From Nitrosospira briensis (GTDB taxonomy: Bacteria; Pseudomonadota; Gammaproteobacteria; Burkholderiales; Nitrosomonadaceae): a DNA stretch of 64,000 nucleotides. The translations under genes were made by a program, and so were the position numbers. Where the stretch lies: contig NZ_FOVJ01000002.1 of NCBI RefSeq assembly GCF_900115125.1, positions 186,001 to 250,000 on the forward strand. The letters are read 5' to 3'. Shown one piece after another: positions 10,012 to 18,608 of this stretch. The notes under the pieces are model-generated. The model made no database searches. It was given only the letters and a program-made list of their open reading frames with translations, and was not told the DNA's origin. The stretch's first letter is position 1. Every line of letters starts with the position of its first letter.

Positions 10012-10038
10012 AACCCGCTGCGGCGGGTTTTTTGTTTT
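10012..10038 (+). terminator. Rho-independent terminator of csbD-like gene
   Basis: AACCCGC-TGC-GGCGGGTT stem-loop followed by TTTTTGTTTT, 24 nt after the csbD-like stop codon. Confidence 0.87.
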
Positions 10039-10167
10039 ATTCGCTCCGCTTATAACCACCTTTTCCAGATCAACTTAATCAATTCCAAGTGTGGTAAAAC
10101 GAACAGATGGGAGATGATAGGTACGCTAATAATTATATACGGATCAATGAACTTTTAATGGTTACAT

Positions 10168-10395
10168 ATGGCCGTTTACAAGGACAGTACCTTCCTTATC
10201 GAATGTGATCGCCCTCACTTCGATACAAGATTTGCCCCTGGCACCACCGTGTCAGCTAGCGGTATCTATCGCTGCACGTGTTGCGGCCAGGAGACTGCTG
10301 CAGGGATAGGGCAGTTACTGCCAGGGCACGACCAGCATTCTCATCCTTTCGAATTTGGTCCTGCATGCTGGCAACTCATTGTCTTGGCCCAGTAG
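10168..10395 (+). CDS. Small zinc-ribbon-like hypothetical protein
   Basis: A 75-residue soluble protein. Residues about 30-45 contain SGIYRCTCCGQET, a knuckle resembling half of a zinc ribbon, followed by a His-containing stretch (PGHDQHSHPF) and a C-terminal CWQLIVLAQ. I recall similar small proteins as conserved hypotheticals with a SGIYRC..CG pattern, but I cannot name a function. No strong ribosome binding site is visible. It lies between the csbD-like terminator and the ABC permease. Confidence 0.6.
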   Translation: MAVYKDSTFLIECDRPHFDTRFAPGTTVSASGIYRCTCCGQETAAGIGQLLPGHDQHSHPFEFGPACWQLIVLAQ

Positions 10396-10727
10396 ATGCA
10401 GTCCTTTTAACGCAACTACCCACCCTTCAATGCATCCGGCACGCATATTCCCCCGTCTAACACATCACGGAAGAGTTGCGTTGACGATCCCTGGCATATT
10501 TCCGATGCCGAGAATGAGAAGTTTTGCTTTCGGTGCGCATTCGGTACTATCGCGGAAATTTTGATTTTAGACCGCCTTCTTGCACAATAGAATTTTTATT
10601 ATCGAACAGGGAGCAGGCGTGGCAACCGGTTCCGATTTGGCCTGCCACGTCCTGGCATGGCAATTGGCAAAGAAAGCCTTACGCAATACCGTGCCCCCAT
10701 CGCAAAGGCGTATCAAAATAATTTATT
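10396..10727. other. Intergenic stretch without recognised gene
   Basis: No convincing gene, RNA or terminator is visible in these 332 bases. Short open frames cross the start of the permease gene but lack coding character. A promoter for the permease-gldG pair should lie here, because the terminator at 10012 and the unrelated small gene separate them from the ATPase gene. Confidence 0.5.
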
Positions 10728-11471
10728 ATGATTTTTGTCGTTGCTCACAAGGAACTAAAGATATTGTTCGGCTCGCCGCTGGCCTGGGTGATACTTGCGC
10801 TGGCTCAATTGGTGTTGACCTGGGTCTTTCTGGCGCATCTCGACACTTTTCTTGAAATTCAGCCGCAGCTCATCAGGATCGCCAATCCACCAGGGATAAC
10901 CGAATCAATTGTCGCACCATCATTTGCCCTGGCTGCCATCGTGCTGTTGATGACCACGCCCCTGTTAACCGCGCGTCTCATTGCGGAGGAGCGCCGCAAT
11001 CACACTCTGTCTTTTCTTATTTCGGCGCCCATCTCCATAACCGATATCGTACTGGGGAAATTTCTCGGCCTGATGATCTTCTTATCGGTTGTGATTGCTC
11101 TGGCTGCCGCTTTATCGCTCTCTTTGCTGGCGGGAGGTACGCTGGATTTTGGTTTATTGCTGAGCAATATCATCGGCCTGCTTCTCATAGCCGCCTGTTT
11201 CGCCTCGCTCGGACTTTATATTTCCTGCCTCAGCGCTCAGCCCGCTGTCGCCGGCGCCGGTACGCTAGGCATCCTGCTCGGGTTGTGGGTCATGGATAAT
11301 GTTGCCGGGGAAGAGGATGGCATAACGCGCAGCTTTTCTCTGCTTGCGCATTATGAAAACTTTAATCGCGGAATAATCGATACTTTTGGTCTTGCGTACT
11401 TTGCGCTTTTTATTCTGATCTTTCTGATTTTGTCTATTCGCCGGCTGGATGGTGAAGGGCTGTATGATTAA
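10728..11471 (+). CDS. ABC-2 type transporter permease
   Basis: A 247-residue integral membrane protein with about six hydrophobic segments. It starts MIFVVAHKELKILFGSPLAWVIL, the typical opening of the GldF/NosY-like ABC-2 permeases, and includes the SFLISAPISITDIVLGKFLG coupling region. It probably partners the ATPase at 8846 and the GldG-like protein that begins 22 nt downstream. The substrate is unknown; related systems in Bacteroidetes support gliding, but that role is not expected here. Confidence 0.9.
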   Translation: MIFVVAHKELKILFGSPLAWVILALAQLVLTWVFLAHLDTFLEIQPQLIRIANPPGITESIVAPSFALAAIVLLMTTPLLTARLIAEERRNHTLSFLISAPISITDIVLGKFLGLMIFLSVVIALAAALSLSLLAGGTLDFGLLLSNIIGLLLIAACFASLGLYISCLSAQPAVAGAGTLGILLGLWVMDNVAGEEDGITRSFSLLAHYENFNRGIIDTFGLAYFALFILIFLILSIRRLDGEGLYD

Positions 11472-11493
11472 AGCGGCAAGATATTGAGGGATA

Positions 11494-12849
11494 ATGACGC
11501 CTGTAGATGACAAGCTGCGTTTGCGCCGGTTGGCGCAAAACAGCGTGTTCGTGATACTGCTGATATCATTGCTTGCATTGCCAGGCTACCTGGCATGGGA
11601 AACACGCACCCAGTGGGATGTCAGCCAGAATGAACGCAACAGTTTAAGCCAGGCGAGCGAAGAGGTGCTGCAAAAGCTTGACGGCCCCCTGACAGCCACC
11701 GTCTACGCGACGTCGCACGACGCCCAACTTGGGAACGTTTCGAAAATAATCGGGGATTTTCTGTCTCCTTACCAGCGTAGCAAGCCCGATTTCAACGTGA
11801 CATTCATTGATCCCGAGGAGCAGCCGGCGCTCGCGCATGAGGCCGGCGTTCAGACCAATGGAGAAATGGTGGTTGAATTCGAGGGCAGACGCGAGCGTCT
11901 CACTACGTTTAACGAGCAGGCTCTGGCCAATTTGCTCATGCGGCTGGCGCGACCCGGGGAAAAACGGGTAATGGCGCTCAGCGGCCATGGCGAGCGCAAG
12001 CTGGACGGTGTGGGCAACCGCGACTTGGGGGAATTTGGCAAGCAACTGGCAGCAAAGGGGATTAAAACAGAGGCGCTCAACTTTGCCGCGGCCGCGGACG
12101 TGCCGCCCGATACCAGCCTGCTGATCATATCCTCGCCACAATTTGACCTCCCGGAAGGCGTGGTGGATAAGGTGCTTGCCTATATCGAGAGCGGAGGCAA
12201 TCTTTTATGGTTACTGGACCAGGAGCCTATGCATGGACTACAACCGCTGGCCGAGAAACTGGAATTGACGCTCACCCCCGGCGTAGTCATCGATCCTCAA
12301 GCGCAGCGGTTGAAACTGCCCATCACTTTCTCGATGGGTGCAAATTACGGGCAGCACCCGGTTACGCATAATTTTGATTATATTACTGTGTTTCCTTTTG
12401 CCAGGCAGATCACCATCAACGACAGCGAAGAATGGCACAGTGTCTCACTGGTGGAAGCCGCACAGAACGGATGGGTGGAGACTGGCAAGCTGGACGGGGG
12501 GATTGTCTTCGAACCCATGTATGACGTCTCCGGCCCCGTCAGTATCGCCGCTACGCTGAGCCGCACCCTATATGAGCGGGAACAGCGCATTGCCGTCATC
12601 GGCAGTGGCTATTTTCTCGCCAACAGTTATCTGGGCCATGGCAAGAATCTGGATTTTGGGGTTAACCTCGTCAATTGGCTGGCTGGCGATGATGACCTTA
12701 TCACTATTCAACCCCGCGCGACACTCGATGGCAGTCTGGCCCTGGATGAACCGGCGCTAACCATGATTGCCTGGGGTTTCCTCATCGTGATGCCGCTGAT
12801 TTTTACGGCAAGCGGGGCAATGATATGGTGGAAGCGGAGAAGGAAATAA
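11494..12849 (+). CDS. GldG-like ABC-associated protein
   Basis: A 451-residue protein with an N-terminal membrane helix (about residues 18-36), a large periplasmic region and a C-terminal helix (about 425-446) ending KRRRK. The start of the exposed region (TQWDVSQNERNSLSQAS) and the motif VMALSGHGERKLDG match the GldG/ABC-type uncharacterised auxiliary domain. It follows the permease closely and is probably co-transcribed. A DUF4340 gene often follows in related genomes; here mutM follows after 77 nt and no DUF4340 gene is seen. Confidence 0.9.
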   Translation: MTPVDDKLRLRRLAQNSVFVILLISLLALPGYLAWETRTQWDVSQNERNSLSQASEEVLQKLDGPLTATVYATSHDAQLGNVSKIIGDFLSPYQRSKPDFNVTFIDPEEQPALAHEAGVQTNGEMVVEFEGRRERLTTFNEQALANLLMRLARPGEKRVMALSGHGERKLDGVGNRDLGEFGKQLAAKGIKTEALNFAAAADVPPDTSLLIISSPQFDLPEGVVDKVLAYIESGGNLLWLLDQEPMHGLQPLAEKLELTLTPGVVIDPQAQRLKLPITFSMGANYGQHPVTHNFDYITVFPFARQITINDSEEWHSVSLVEAAQNGWVETGKLDGGIVFEPMYDVSGPVSIAATLSRTLYEREQRIAVIGSGYFLANSYLGHGKNLDFGVNLVNWLAGDDDLITIQPRATLDGSLALDEPALTMIAWGFLIVMPLIFTASGAMIWWKRRRK

Positions 12850-12926
12850 ACATGCGCTCCCATTTGCATTTCATGAACTGGCATCTCTTGCTATCTCATT
12901 GAGTAATTCTTACACCGGACATCCAA

Positions 12927-13748
12927 TTGCCCGAACTGCCTGAAGTCGAAGTTATCCGTCGCGGCATCGTATCCCGGCTTGAAGGGCAACGGGTTGCTGC
13001 TGTCACGGTAAGAAATTCCCATATGCGCTGGCCGGTGCCGCCTGATCTTGGGCAGACACTTGTCGGCCTGGTAATCGGAAAGGTGATGCGGCGTGGAAAA
13101 TACCTTCTGTTCGACTGTGCCAGGGGCACGTTGATTGTACATCTTGGCATGTCGGGCAGCCTGAGATTGCTACCGGCCACAGCCATAACCGCGCCTCAAA
13201 AACATGACCATGTCGATCTGGCCTTCGAGAACGGGATGATTCTTCGCTTCAGAGACCCGCGCCGTTTCGGCGCCTTGCTATGGTCGTCAACCGATGTCAC
13301 GTGCCACAAATTACTCGCCCAACTTGGGCCCGAGCCGCTGACGGAAGCATTCAACGGGAACCTGCTATACAAGAAAACCCGGCGTCGTAGCGCGAGCATT
13401 AAGGAAGTGTTGATGAACAGCCGCATCGTCGTCGGCGTCGGAAATATTTACGCTAATGAAGCGCTCTTTCAAGCAGGCATCAATCCAACCACTGCCGCTG
13501 GCCGGCTCGGGCTGAGCAGATGTGCAAAATTGACCCGGGCAGTAAAGGATACACTCAATCTTGCGATCGAAGCGGGGGGTAGCACCTTGCGCGATTTTGT
13601 GGGTAGCGATGGTAACCCCGGCTGTTTCCAGCAGCGATATCTTGTGTATGGCCGAACCGGGCAAAGCTGCCGGAAGTGTGGTACAAATATCAAGCAAATC
13701 AGGCAGGGGCAGCGTTCGAGTTTTTATTGTCCACATTGTCAAAGATAA
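12927..13748 (+). CDS. mutM: Formamidopyrimidine-DNA glycosylase
   Basis: A base-excision repair enzyme that removes 8-oxoG and Fapy lesions. The 273-residue protein begins (M)[12 protein letters not shown]; Pro2 becomes the catalytic N-terminal proline and Glu3 is the general acid, so the TTG at 12927 must be the start. The helix-two-turn-helix region with [13 protein letters not shown] and the C-terminal zinc finger (CRKCGT...CPHCQR) are complete. It is followed by proC, with 46 nt between. Confidence 0.97.
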   Translation: MPELPEVEVIRRGIVSRLEGQRVAAVTVRNSHMRWPVPPDLGQTLVGLVIGKVMRRGKYLLFDCARGTLIVHLGMSGSLRLLPATAITAPQKHDHVDLAFENGMILRFRDPRRFGALLWSSTDVTCHKLLAQLGPEPLTEAFNGNLLYKKTRRRSASIKEVLMNSRIVVGVGNIYANEALFQAGINPTTAAGRLGLSRCAKLTRAVKDTLNLAIEAGGSTLRDFVGSDGNPGCFQQRYLVYGRTGQSCRKCGTNIKQIRQGQRSSFYCPHCQR

Positions 13749-13794
13749 ACCAGAAGAGAGCGACAGAATTGGGAAATTTCATCACAGGATCTGC

Positions 13795-14607
13795 ATGAAC
13801 ATTACCTTCGTTGGCGGCGGGAACATGGCTCGCGCCTTGATCGGCGGGCTGTTGCAACGGGATTATTCACCCGGGCAGATACGCGTGGTGGAAATCAATG
13901 CTGAAACCCGCATCAAAATAAAAAATGAATGCGATGTGGAAACCGTGGCGGAACTTGCCGAAGGCCTCTCGAATAGCGATGTAATCGTGCTGGCGGTGAA
14001 GCCGCAGCAGCTTTCAGTAGTGGCGCGAGAACTTGCGCCACTACTCAACAAGCATCTGGTCATTTCTATCGCTGCCGGTATTCGCGCAAAGGATATCTCC
14101 CGTTGGCTTGCGGGCTATAGCCGCGTTGTGCGAGCCATGCCCAATACACCGGCGCTGGTTCGCGCAGGTGTCACGGGTCTATATGCCATGCCCAGGGTGA
14201 GTAATGAGGAAAAACACCGTGCAGAGGCAATACTCGCCGCAGTCGGCACTGTGCTATGGGTTGAAAGCGAAGAACTGCTGGATGCGGTGACAGCCGTTTC
14301 CGGCAGTGGTCCGGCTTATGTATTCTACTTTCTCGAGGCGATGCAGAAGGCAGGGCATGAGTTAGGACTGGATGCGGCCCAGGCTCGGCGACTGAGCATC
14401 GACACCTTTCTCGGCGCTGCCGGGCTTGCAGGTCAAAGCGATGAAAACGTTTCCCTCCTGCGCGCTCGGGTCACTTCGCCGGACGGAACCACTGAACGCG
14501 CCATTCGGTCGCTTGAAAATGAGGGGGTCAAAAATGCAATCGGTCGGGCGATTCACATCGCATACCAGCGCTCACACGAAATGGGCGACGAGTTCGGTAA
14601 AACGTAA
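13795..14607 (+). CDS. proC: Pyrroline-5-carboxylate reductase
   Basis: Catalyses the last step of proline synthesis. The 270-residue protein starts MNITFVGGGNMARALIGGL, with the GGGNMA nucleotide-binding loop; the open frame extends further upstream into mutM, but the family N-terminus and the AGGA site support ATG 13795. The conserved C-terminal signature (SGPAYVFYFLEAM and later VTSPDGTTERAI) is intact. The proC-yggT-DUF167 order is the common proteobacterial arrangement. Confidence 0.97.
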   Translation: MNITFVGGGNMARALIGGLLQRDYSPGQIRVVEINAETRIKIKNECDVETVAELAEGLSNSDVIVLAVKPQQLSVVARELAPLLNKHLVISIAAGIRAKDISRWLAGYSRVVRAMPNTPALVRAGVTGLYAMPRVSNEEKHRAEAILAAVGTVLWVESEELLDAVTAVSGSGPAYVFYFLEAMQKAGHELGLDAAQARRLSIDTFLGAAGLAGQSDENVSLLRARVTSPDGTTERAIRSLENEGVKNAIGRAIHIAYQRSHEMGDEFGKT

Positions 14608-14634
14608 ACCTAGCACCCGCAAATATTTGACAAT

Positions 14635-15207
14635 ATGTTCAATCAGATGCTGATATTTCTGCTCGACACCTTGCTGGGCTTGTTTTCTCTGGCGCTGTTG
14701 CTGCGTTTTTACATGCAACTGCTCCGCGCGCCCTACCGCAATCCGCTGTCGCAATTTCTCATCGCAATTACCGACTTTCTGGTAAAGCCCGCGAGACGGG
14801 TAATCCCCAGCTTCAGAACGCTGGATCTTTCCACGTTGCTGCTGGCGTGGCTTGCACAAGTCGCGTTGCTGACCGGCGTGCATATGCTTCAGGGCTACGT
14901 TTTCAGCTCGACTATCGGTCTGGCGGCCGCGGGACTATCGCTGCTTGCCCTGGTGGAAATCATCAAGATGACGCTCTACATCATAATGGCAGCGGTAATC
15001 GTGCAGGCCGTGCTCTCCTGGTTCAATCCATACAGTCCGCTGGCCCCGGTGCTCGACAGCTTTACCCGGCCGGTCCTCGGCGTTTTCCGCCGTTATATTC
15101 CTCCCATCGGCAATATCGATTTGTCACCATTGTTTGTGCTGGTGATTATTCAATTGCTGCTTTTTGTGGTGGGGGGGATGGAGAGGGAAATCTCCCGTCT
15201 GTTCTAA
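14635..15207 (+). CDS. YggT family membrane protein
   Basis: A 190-residue inner-membrane protein made of two repeated YggT units. Each has a helix followed by a loop and the motif RP..R..IP (for example VKPARRVIPSFRTLDLS, and later TRPVLGVFRRYIPPIGNIDLSPL). The family is linked to osmotic shock resistance in E. coli and to cell division-associated membrane biology in other bacteria. Its stop codon overlaps the next start (TAATG), indicating translational coupling to the DUF167 gene. Confidence 0.92.
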   Translation: MFNQMLIFLLDTLLGLFSLALLLRFYMQLLRAPYRNPLSQFLIAITDFLVKPARRVIPSFRTLDLSTLLLAWLAQVALLTGVHMLQGYVFSSTIGLAAAGLSLLALVEIIKMTLYIIMAAVIVQAVLSWFNPYSPLAPVLDSFTRPVLGVFRRYIPPIGNIDLSPLFVLVIIQLLLFVVGGMEREISRLF

Positions 15208-15548
15208 TGCCGGATCTGGAATCCTGCACGTGGTGCCGCAGTGAAAGCAGTGATGAGCGCCTCATCCTCACCTTGCACATACAACCCGGCGCGAAACGCA
15301 CCGAAACAGTGGGATTGCACGGCGACGCGCTGAAAATCAGACTAGCAGCCCCGCCGGTAGAAGGCGCTGCCAATGCTGCGCTGCTGGAATTTCTTGCCGG
15401 GATTTTTTGCGTGCCGCTGCGTCATGTGACGCTCCGGCAGGGAGCGAAATCGCGGCGCAAAGTGGTCGAAATAAGGCAAGCCGCCCGTGGACCTGATGCA
15501 CTGTTCAAGGCAACTCGGATCAAGCTCAATGCGGATTCCGGATCATGA
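15207..15548 (+). CDS. DUF167 (YggU) family protein
   Basis: A 113-residue soluble protein. From about residue 20 it follows the DUF167 pattern: LILTLHIQPGAKRTETVG, then LKIRLAAPPVEGAANAALLEFLA and a Lys/Arg-rich strand (GAKSRRKVVEI). The function is unknown. The ATG at 15207 overlaps the yggT stop codon, so it is almost certainly the true start although a longer open frame exists. Confidence 0.91.
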   Translation: MPDLESCTWCRSESSDERLILTLHIQPGAKRTETVGLHGDALKIRLAAPPVEGAANAALLEFLAGIFCVPLRHVTLRQGAKSRRKVVEIRQAARGPDALFKATRIKLNADSGS

Positions 15549-15601
15549 GTATCTTCTATCCATGACGAGGCCGGATGTATTCAGTATCCCAAAATAAATG
15601 A

Positions 15602-16819
15602 TTATTTTGCGATGGTGATACTCGGAACGCCAGTGCGCGGCAAATCCGTGATCGTCATCTGGAATAGCAGATATAGCATCTGGAAGGCCTCCCGATTCCA
15701 GCGCGCAAGCGGTCCTGTTGTATTTACCGCGTAGTACCGGTTATGTGAGCGTATCGACAGGTCAGCTTCCGGAAGCTCCGAATCCGACACAACGAGTTCC
15801 ATTGTGGAGACCGGATTCTCGTCACGTTTGACAGGTGGGGTTCGGGGATCTTTCTCGACATGATACTCAGGCTCGTCGCCGATAGAACGGCCGAGGAAGC
15901 CGAGAATTGCATGAAAGCTTCTGAGCCTGAAGACTCCTTTGATAGGCCATTCACCACCCGGGTGGTTGGGGCGTACATCAAAGGCAACATCGTTCGTGAC
16001 CCAATCCGTTGCCTCTTCGCTTAACTGTGCCCGCTCCGCTGGCGACAGCGTAGCCGGGTCGTAGTTGGTAATGAGGACTGGACCCGGCGCTTGCTTGCGC
16101 AGCGTATAGGTATTCTCCTGCTTGTTATAAACCACGAAAAACTCTTTCTCCAAAGCCTGAAAGCCTTCTGCTGTAAGCGAGCCAGCGGAAATGGTCCAGG
16201 TGCGGTCCAGGATCAATGGGTCGGCATAGAGCTGGTTCTGGTCTTGAATGGCTGAGAGATGAAGCACCACGCGACGAAACATCTCGTAGCCTTCCGGATC
16301 AGAAGATGTATTGCGGTACGCCACATGCTGCGCCGGGTATTGAATGCGCACTTCCTGCGCCATCAGTCTCAGCAAGAGATCGATATCGTAACGCTGGCGG
16401 AGCAGAAGCGTGAGTTTGCTTTGCTGGAACGGAGTGAGGAGCCGTTTGGTGAAGTCTTCGCCCTCGATCGGGACAATGCTGATGGTGGGGTTTTCAGCGA
16501 CGCTCCCGCCAAATATCGGCATCAGCACTTGTCCGGCGAGTCCTCCCAGCGCGGGCGTAGCCCCGGCATTGAAACGGAAATCAAACGTTGCCGCGACGTT
16601 CGAGACGCCGGTAAAGTGGATAGGCTGATGGTGATGTGCGCGGGCAATATTCATCAGCAGTTGTTTGGACGCTGCGCTGGTGATGGCGTCGTCATAAGCC
16701 CCGACTGCGCGGTTGAGCGTGATGGGCGATACACAACCGGAGAGCGCGAGCAAGAACCCGAGGCACAGCAATGAGCGTAAACACCGAAGGTGAAGGACAT
16801 CCGTGCGCGTTATCTTCAT
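15602..16819 (-). CDS. Hypothetical lipoprotein, unrecognised
   Basis: A 405-residue predicted lipoprotein: N-terminal hydrophobic segment ending in LALSGC (lipobox Cys about residue 29), then a mature region without further membrane segments. Early in it is a stretch rich in Ala, Gly and Phe (FNAGATPALGGLAGQVLMPIFGG), followed by a basic/leucine-rich part (KLTLLLRQRYDIDLLLRLM). I do not recognise a family. It is alone on the minus strand between the yggU-like gene and the corA remnant, in an accessory stretch, so it may be variable between strains. Confidence 0.75.
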   Translation of the reverse strand: MKITRTDVLHLRCLRSLLCLGFLLALSGCVSPITLNRAVGAYDDAITSAASKQLLMNIARAHHHQPIHFTGVSNVAATFDFRFNAGATPALGGLAGQVLMPIFGGSVAENPTISIVPIEGEDFTKRLLTPFQQSKLTLLLRQRYDIDLLLRLMAQEVRIQYPAQHVAYRNTSSDPEGYEMFRRVVLHLSAIQDQNQLYADPLILDRTWTISAGSLTAEGFQALEKEFFVVYNKQENTYTLRKQAPGPVLITNYDPATLSPAERAQLSEEATDWVTNDVAFDVRPNHPGGEWPIKGVFRLRSFHAILGFLGRSIGDEPEYHVEKDPRTPPVKRDENPVSTMELVVSDSELPEADLSIRSHNRYYAVNTTGPLARWNREAFQMLYLLFQMTITDLPRTGVPSITIAK

Positions 16820-17131
16820 TGGGCCGAGCCGAGCGGAACAGAGTTGTTGATGATGACCAGTATGTGCTTAAGTGTGCTTGTATCATAAATGGTTGAGCCT
16901 GCCTAGCAGGCAGGAATTGCAAGCCCAAAGGGAGGAAGTTCCGGAGAATTTTTTCACTTCCAAAGCTAAAGGTTATGAACTGGGGATAATCTGCCGAACG
17001 ATCATGTTGTAAATCGAAAGTATTTGCGATAGCAACGTCCTTTATCGGAATCGCGATAGCTGTCACCGACGTTTCGAGCGTGCTACGCTTCAAAATGCGG
17101 TGACGAATATTCTTAACATCAGAATCAGGTC
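16820..17131. other. Intergenic stretch with possible upstream corA debris
   Basis: No intact gene is visible. The last roughly 80 bases (from about 17050) contain a short plus-strand stretch reading AVTDVSSVLRFK and then, in another frame, TNILNI. This resembles decayed sequence just upstream of the CorA C-terminal motifs that follow. The first half should hold the promoter of the minus-strand lipoprotein gene. Confidence 0.4.
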
Positions 17132-17320
17132 GTCAAGGTCTTCACGATTATTACCGCGGTTTTTTTACCCCCCACGCTCGTGGGCACTTTCTACGGCATG
17201 AACTTCGCCGTAATGCCCGAGCTTTCCTGGGAACACGGATTCATCTATTCGATGGTCCTGACGTTATCGGCCGCATTGCTACCGCTTTTATACATAAAAC
17301 GTAAAGGGTGGTTGCGGTGA
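17132..17320 (+). pseudogene. corA remnant (magnesium/cobalt transporter C-terminus)
   Basis: The frame reads VVKVFTIITAVFLPPTLVG, then TFYGMNFAVMPELSW and ends LLYIKRKGWLR at a TGA. This is the C-terminal two-helix part of a CorA Mg2+ channel, including the diagnostic GMN motif, the MPEL loop and the basic end. Upstream, the in-frame sequence hits a stop at 17114, and a matching CorA-like segment is in another frame, so the gene is truncated and frameshifted. The rest of the roughly 310-residue protein is missing. An intact MgtE at 52.5 kb could supply magnesium uptake. Confidence 0.82.
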
Positions 17321-17558
17321 ACTGGCTTGCACGTTCGCGGCCGACGCGGCACGGAACTCCAAAGCCGCCATCCGGTCTATCACGCACGCGAAAGAAATGT
17401 TGCTTCACATCTTGGAACCGTTTGACTTCAACCAACAGGCTTTTGCGTTAGTGGGAGGCCGGGGTATTTTTTGCTATATTGATATTGAAGCAATCATGGA
17501 TAATAAAGTTGATGCTTGAAAGAGGGCTATAAGGAATCTCTACATACAGGAGAATCAC

Positions 17559-18023
17559 ATGAAGCAACTTTTGATCGCGTCCGCTTTAACGTTGAGCTTG
17601 ATGTCAACCGGTGCCGTTGCCCAAGAGGAAGCAACCTCTGTGGGTAGTCCCGGCGACCCGACCCAGGTTTCACGCACTATTGAAATAACGATGGTGGATA
17701 ACCGTTTCAAACCTTCAGAGGTAAAAGTGAAACAGGGTGAAACGGTAAAATTTGTGCTTAAGAACAACGGCGAGAAAAAGCATGAAATGATGATAGGCAC
17801 GCCGGAGGAAATCGATGAGCACGGGAAAATGATGAAAAAATTTCCGGACATGGAGCATGCCCATGAAGGGAATTTAATTACAGTCGACCCTGGCAAAACG
17901 GGAGAACTGGTGTGGCATTTCACTGAAGCCGGTATAATCAGCTTCGCCTGCCCGCTGCCAGGCCACTTTAAAGGAATGAATTTCCCGGGTATGAAGGGAA
18001 CAATCACAGTGGAAGCCAAATGA
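17559..18023 (+). CDS. Periplasmic cupredoxin-domain (blue copper) protein
   Basis: A 154-residue exported protein: signal peptide cleaved near AVA-QEE (residue 21), then a single cupredoxin domain. All type 1 copper ligands are visible: His75 (in GEKKHEMMIG) and C131-x4-H136-x3-M140, the azurin-like spacing. A Met/His-rich insert (HGKMMKKFPDMEHAHEG) lies between them and could bind extra copper. The role may be electron transfer or copper binding. Its stop overlaps the next start (ATGA), so it is translationally coupled to the DUF411 gene. Confidence 0.9.
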   Translation: MKQLLIASALTLSLMSTGAVAQEEATSVGSPGDPTQVSRTIEITMVDNRFKPSEVKVKQGETVKFVLKNNGEKKHEMMIGTPEEIDEHGKMMKKFPDMEHAHEGNLITVDPGKTGELVWHFTEAGIISFACPLPGHFKGMNFPGMKGTITVEAK

Positions 18024-18502
18024 AAATATCAAAGTACACATTGCTGGCCGGATCGATACTCATCGGCACGCTGACCGGAACCGGTGTCTACGCATCGGCA
18101 ACAGCAGTCGAGGTCTACAAGAGTTCGACTTGTAAATGCTGCGCAAAATGGGTCGACCATATGCGCGCAAACGGGTTTACCGTCAATACGCACGATGTAG
18201 GCAACAAGGAAGCCCGCGAGCGCGCAGGAATTTCCACTACGCTAGGTTCGTGCCACACTGCCCTGGTTGACGGCTACGCAATCGAGGGCCATGTGCCTGC
18301 CCAGGATGTAAAGCGGCTTCTCAAAGAGCGTCCCCGCGCTATTGGGCTGACCGCGCCGGGCATGCCACACGGCTCCCCAGGGATGGAAGGCGCCCGTAGC
18401 GATCCCTACGACGTGCTTTTAATAAACAAGCAAGGCGGTACGACCGTATACAGCCACCACTCGCCATCCGATCCGAAAGAATCCGTGATGAGACTGAAAT
18501 GA
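18020..18502 (+). CDS. DUF411 metal-binding protein
   Basis: A 160-residue exported protein with a signal peptide (cleavage near VYASA, residues 23-27) and the DUF411 domain. The hallmark KSSTCKCCAKWVDHM gives a Cys cluster after the first strand of a thioredoxin-like fold, followed by SCHTALVDGY and GHVPAQDVKRLL. DUF411 proteins are commonly found beside copper genes and are thought to bind copper. It overlaps the cupredoxin gene by 4 nt and is 106 nt upstream of a cytochrome c gene, so a shared role in periplasmic copper or redox handling is likely. Confidence 0.92.
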   Translation: MKISKYTLLAGSILIGTLTGTGVYASATAVEVYKSSTCKCCAKWVDHMRANGFTVNTHDVGNKEARERAGISTTLGSCHTALVDGYAIEGHVPAQDVKRLLKERPRAIGLTAPGMPHGSPGMEGARSDPYDVLLINKQGGTTVYSHHSPSDPKESVMRLK

Positions 18503-18608
18503 GGCGCAGGAAATTTTTTGCTGCCATAGACGTGTATAAGAAGAAGTTTTTCACCGTTGCGATCCAGCCTGCAGGCTCAGTTGCAATGAGCATGAAAACC
18601 GGCGCAGC

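Noticed and set aside
12852-12902. A 16-codon ORF (ATG to TGA) between the GldG-like gene and mutM
   Set aside because: It could be the stump of a lost DUF4340 gene, but it is too short to show homology and may be chance.
17479-17506. TTGATA-16-TAATAA upstream of the cupredoxin gene
   Set aside because: A possible promoter, but the match is only moderate in an AT-rich stretch, so it was not listed as a feature.
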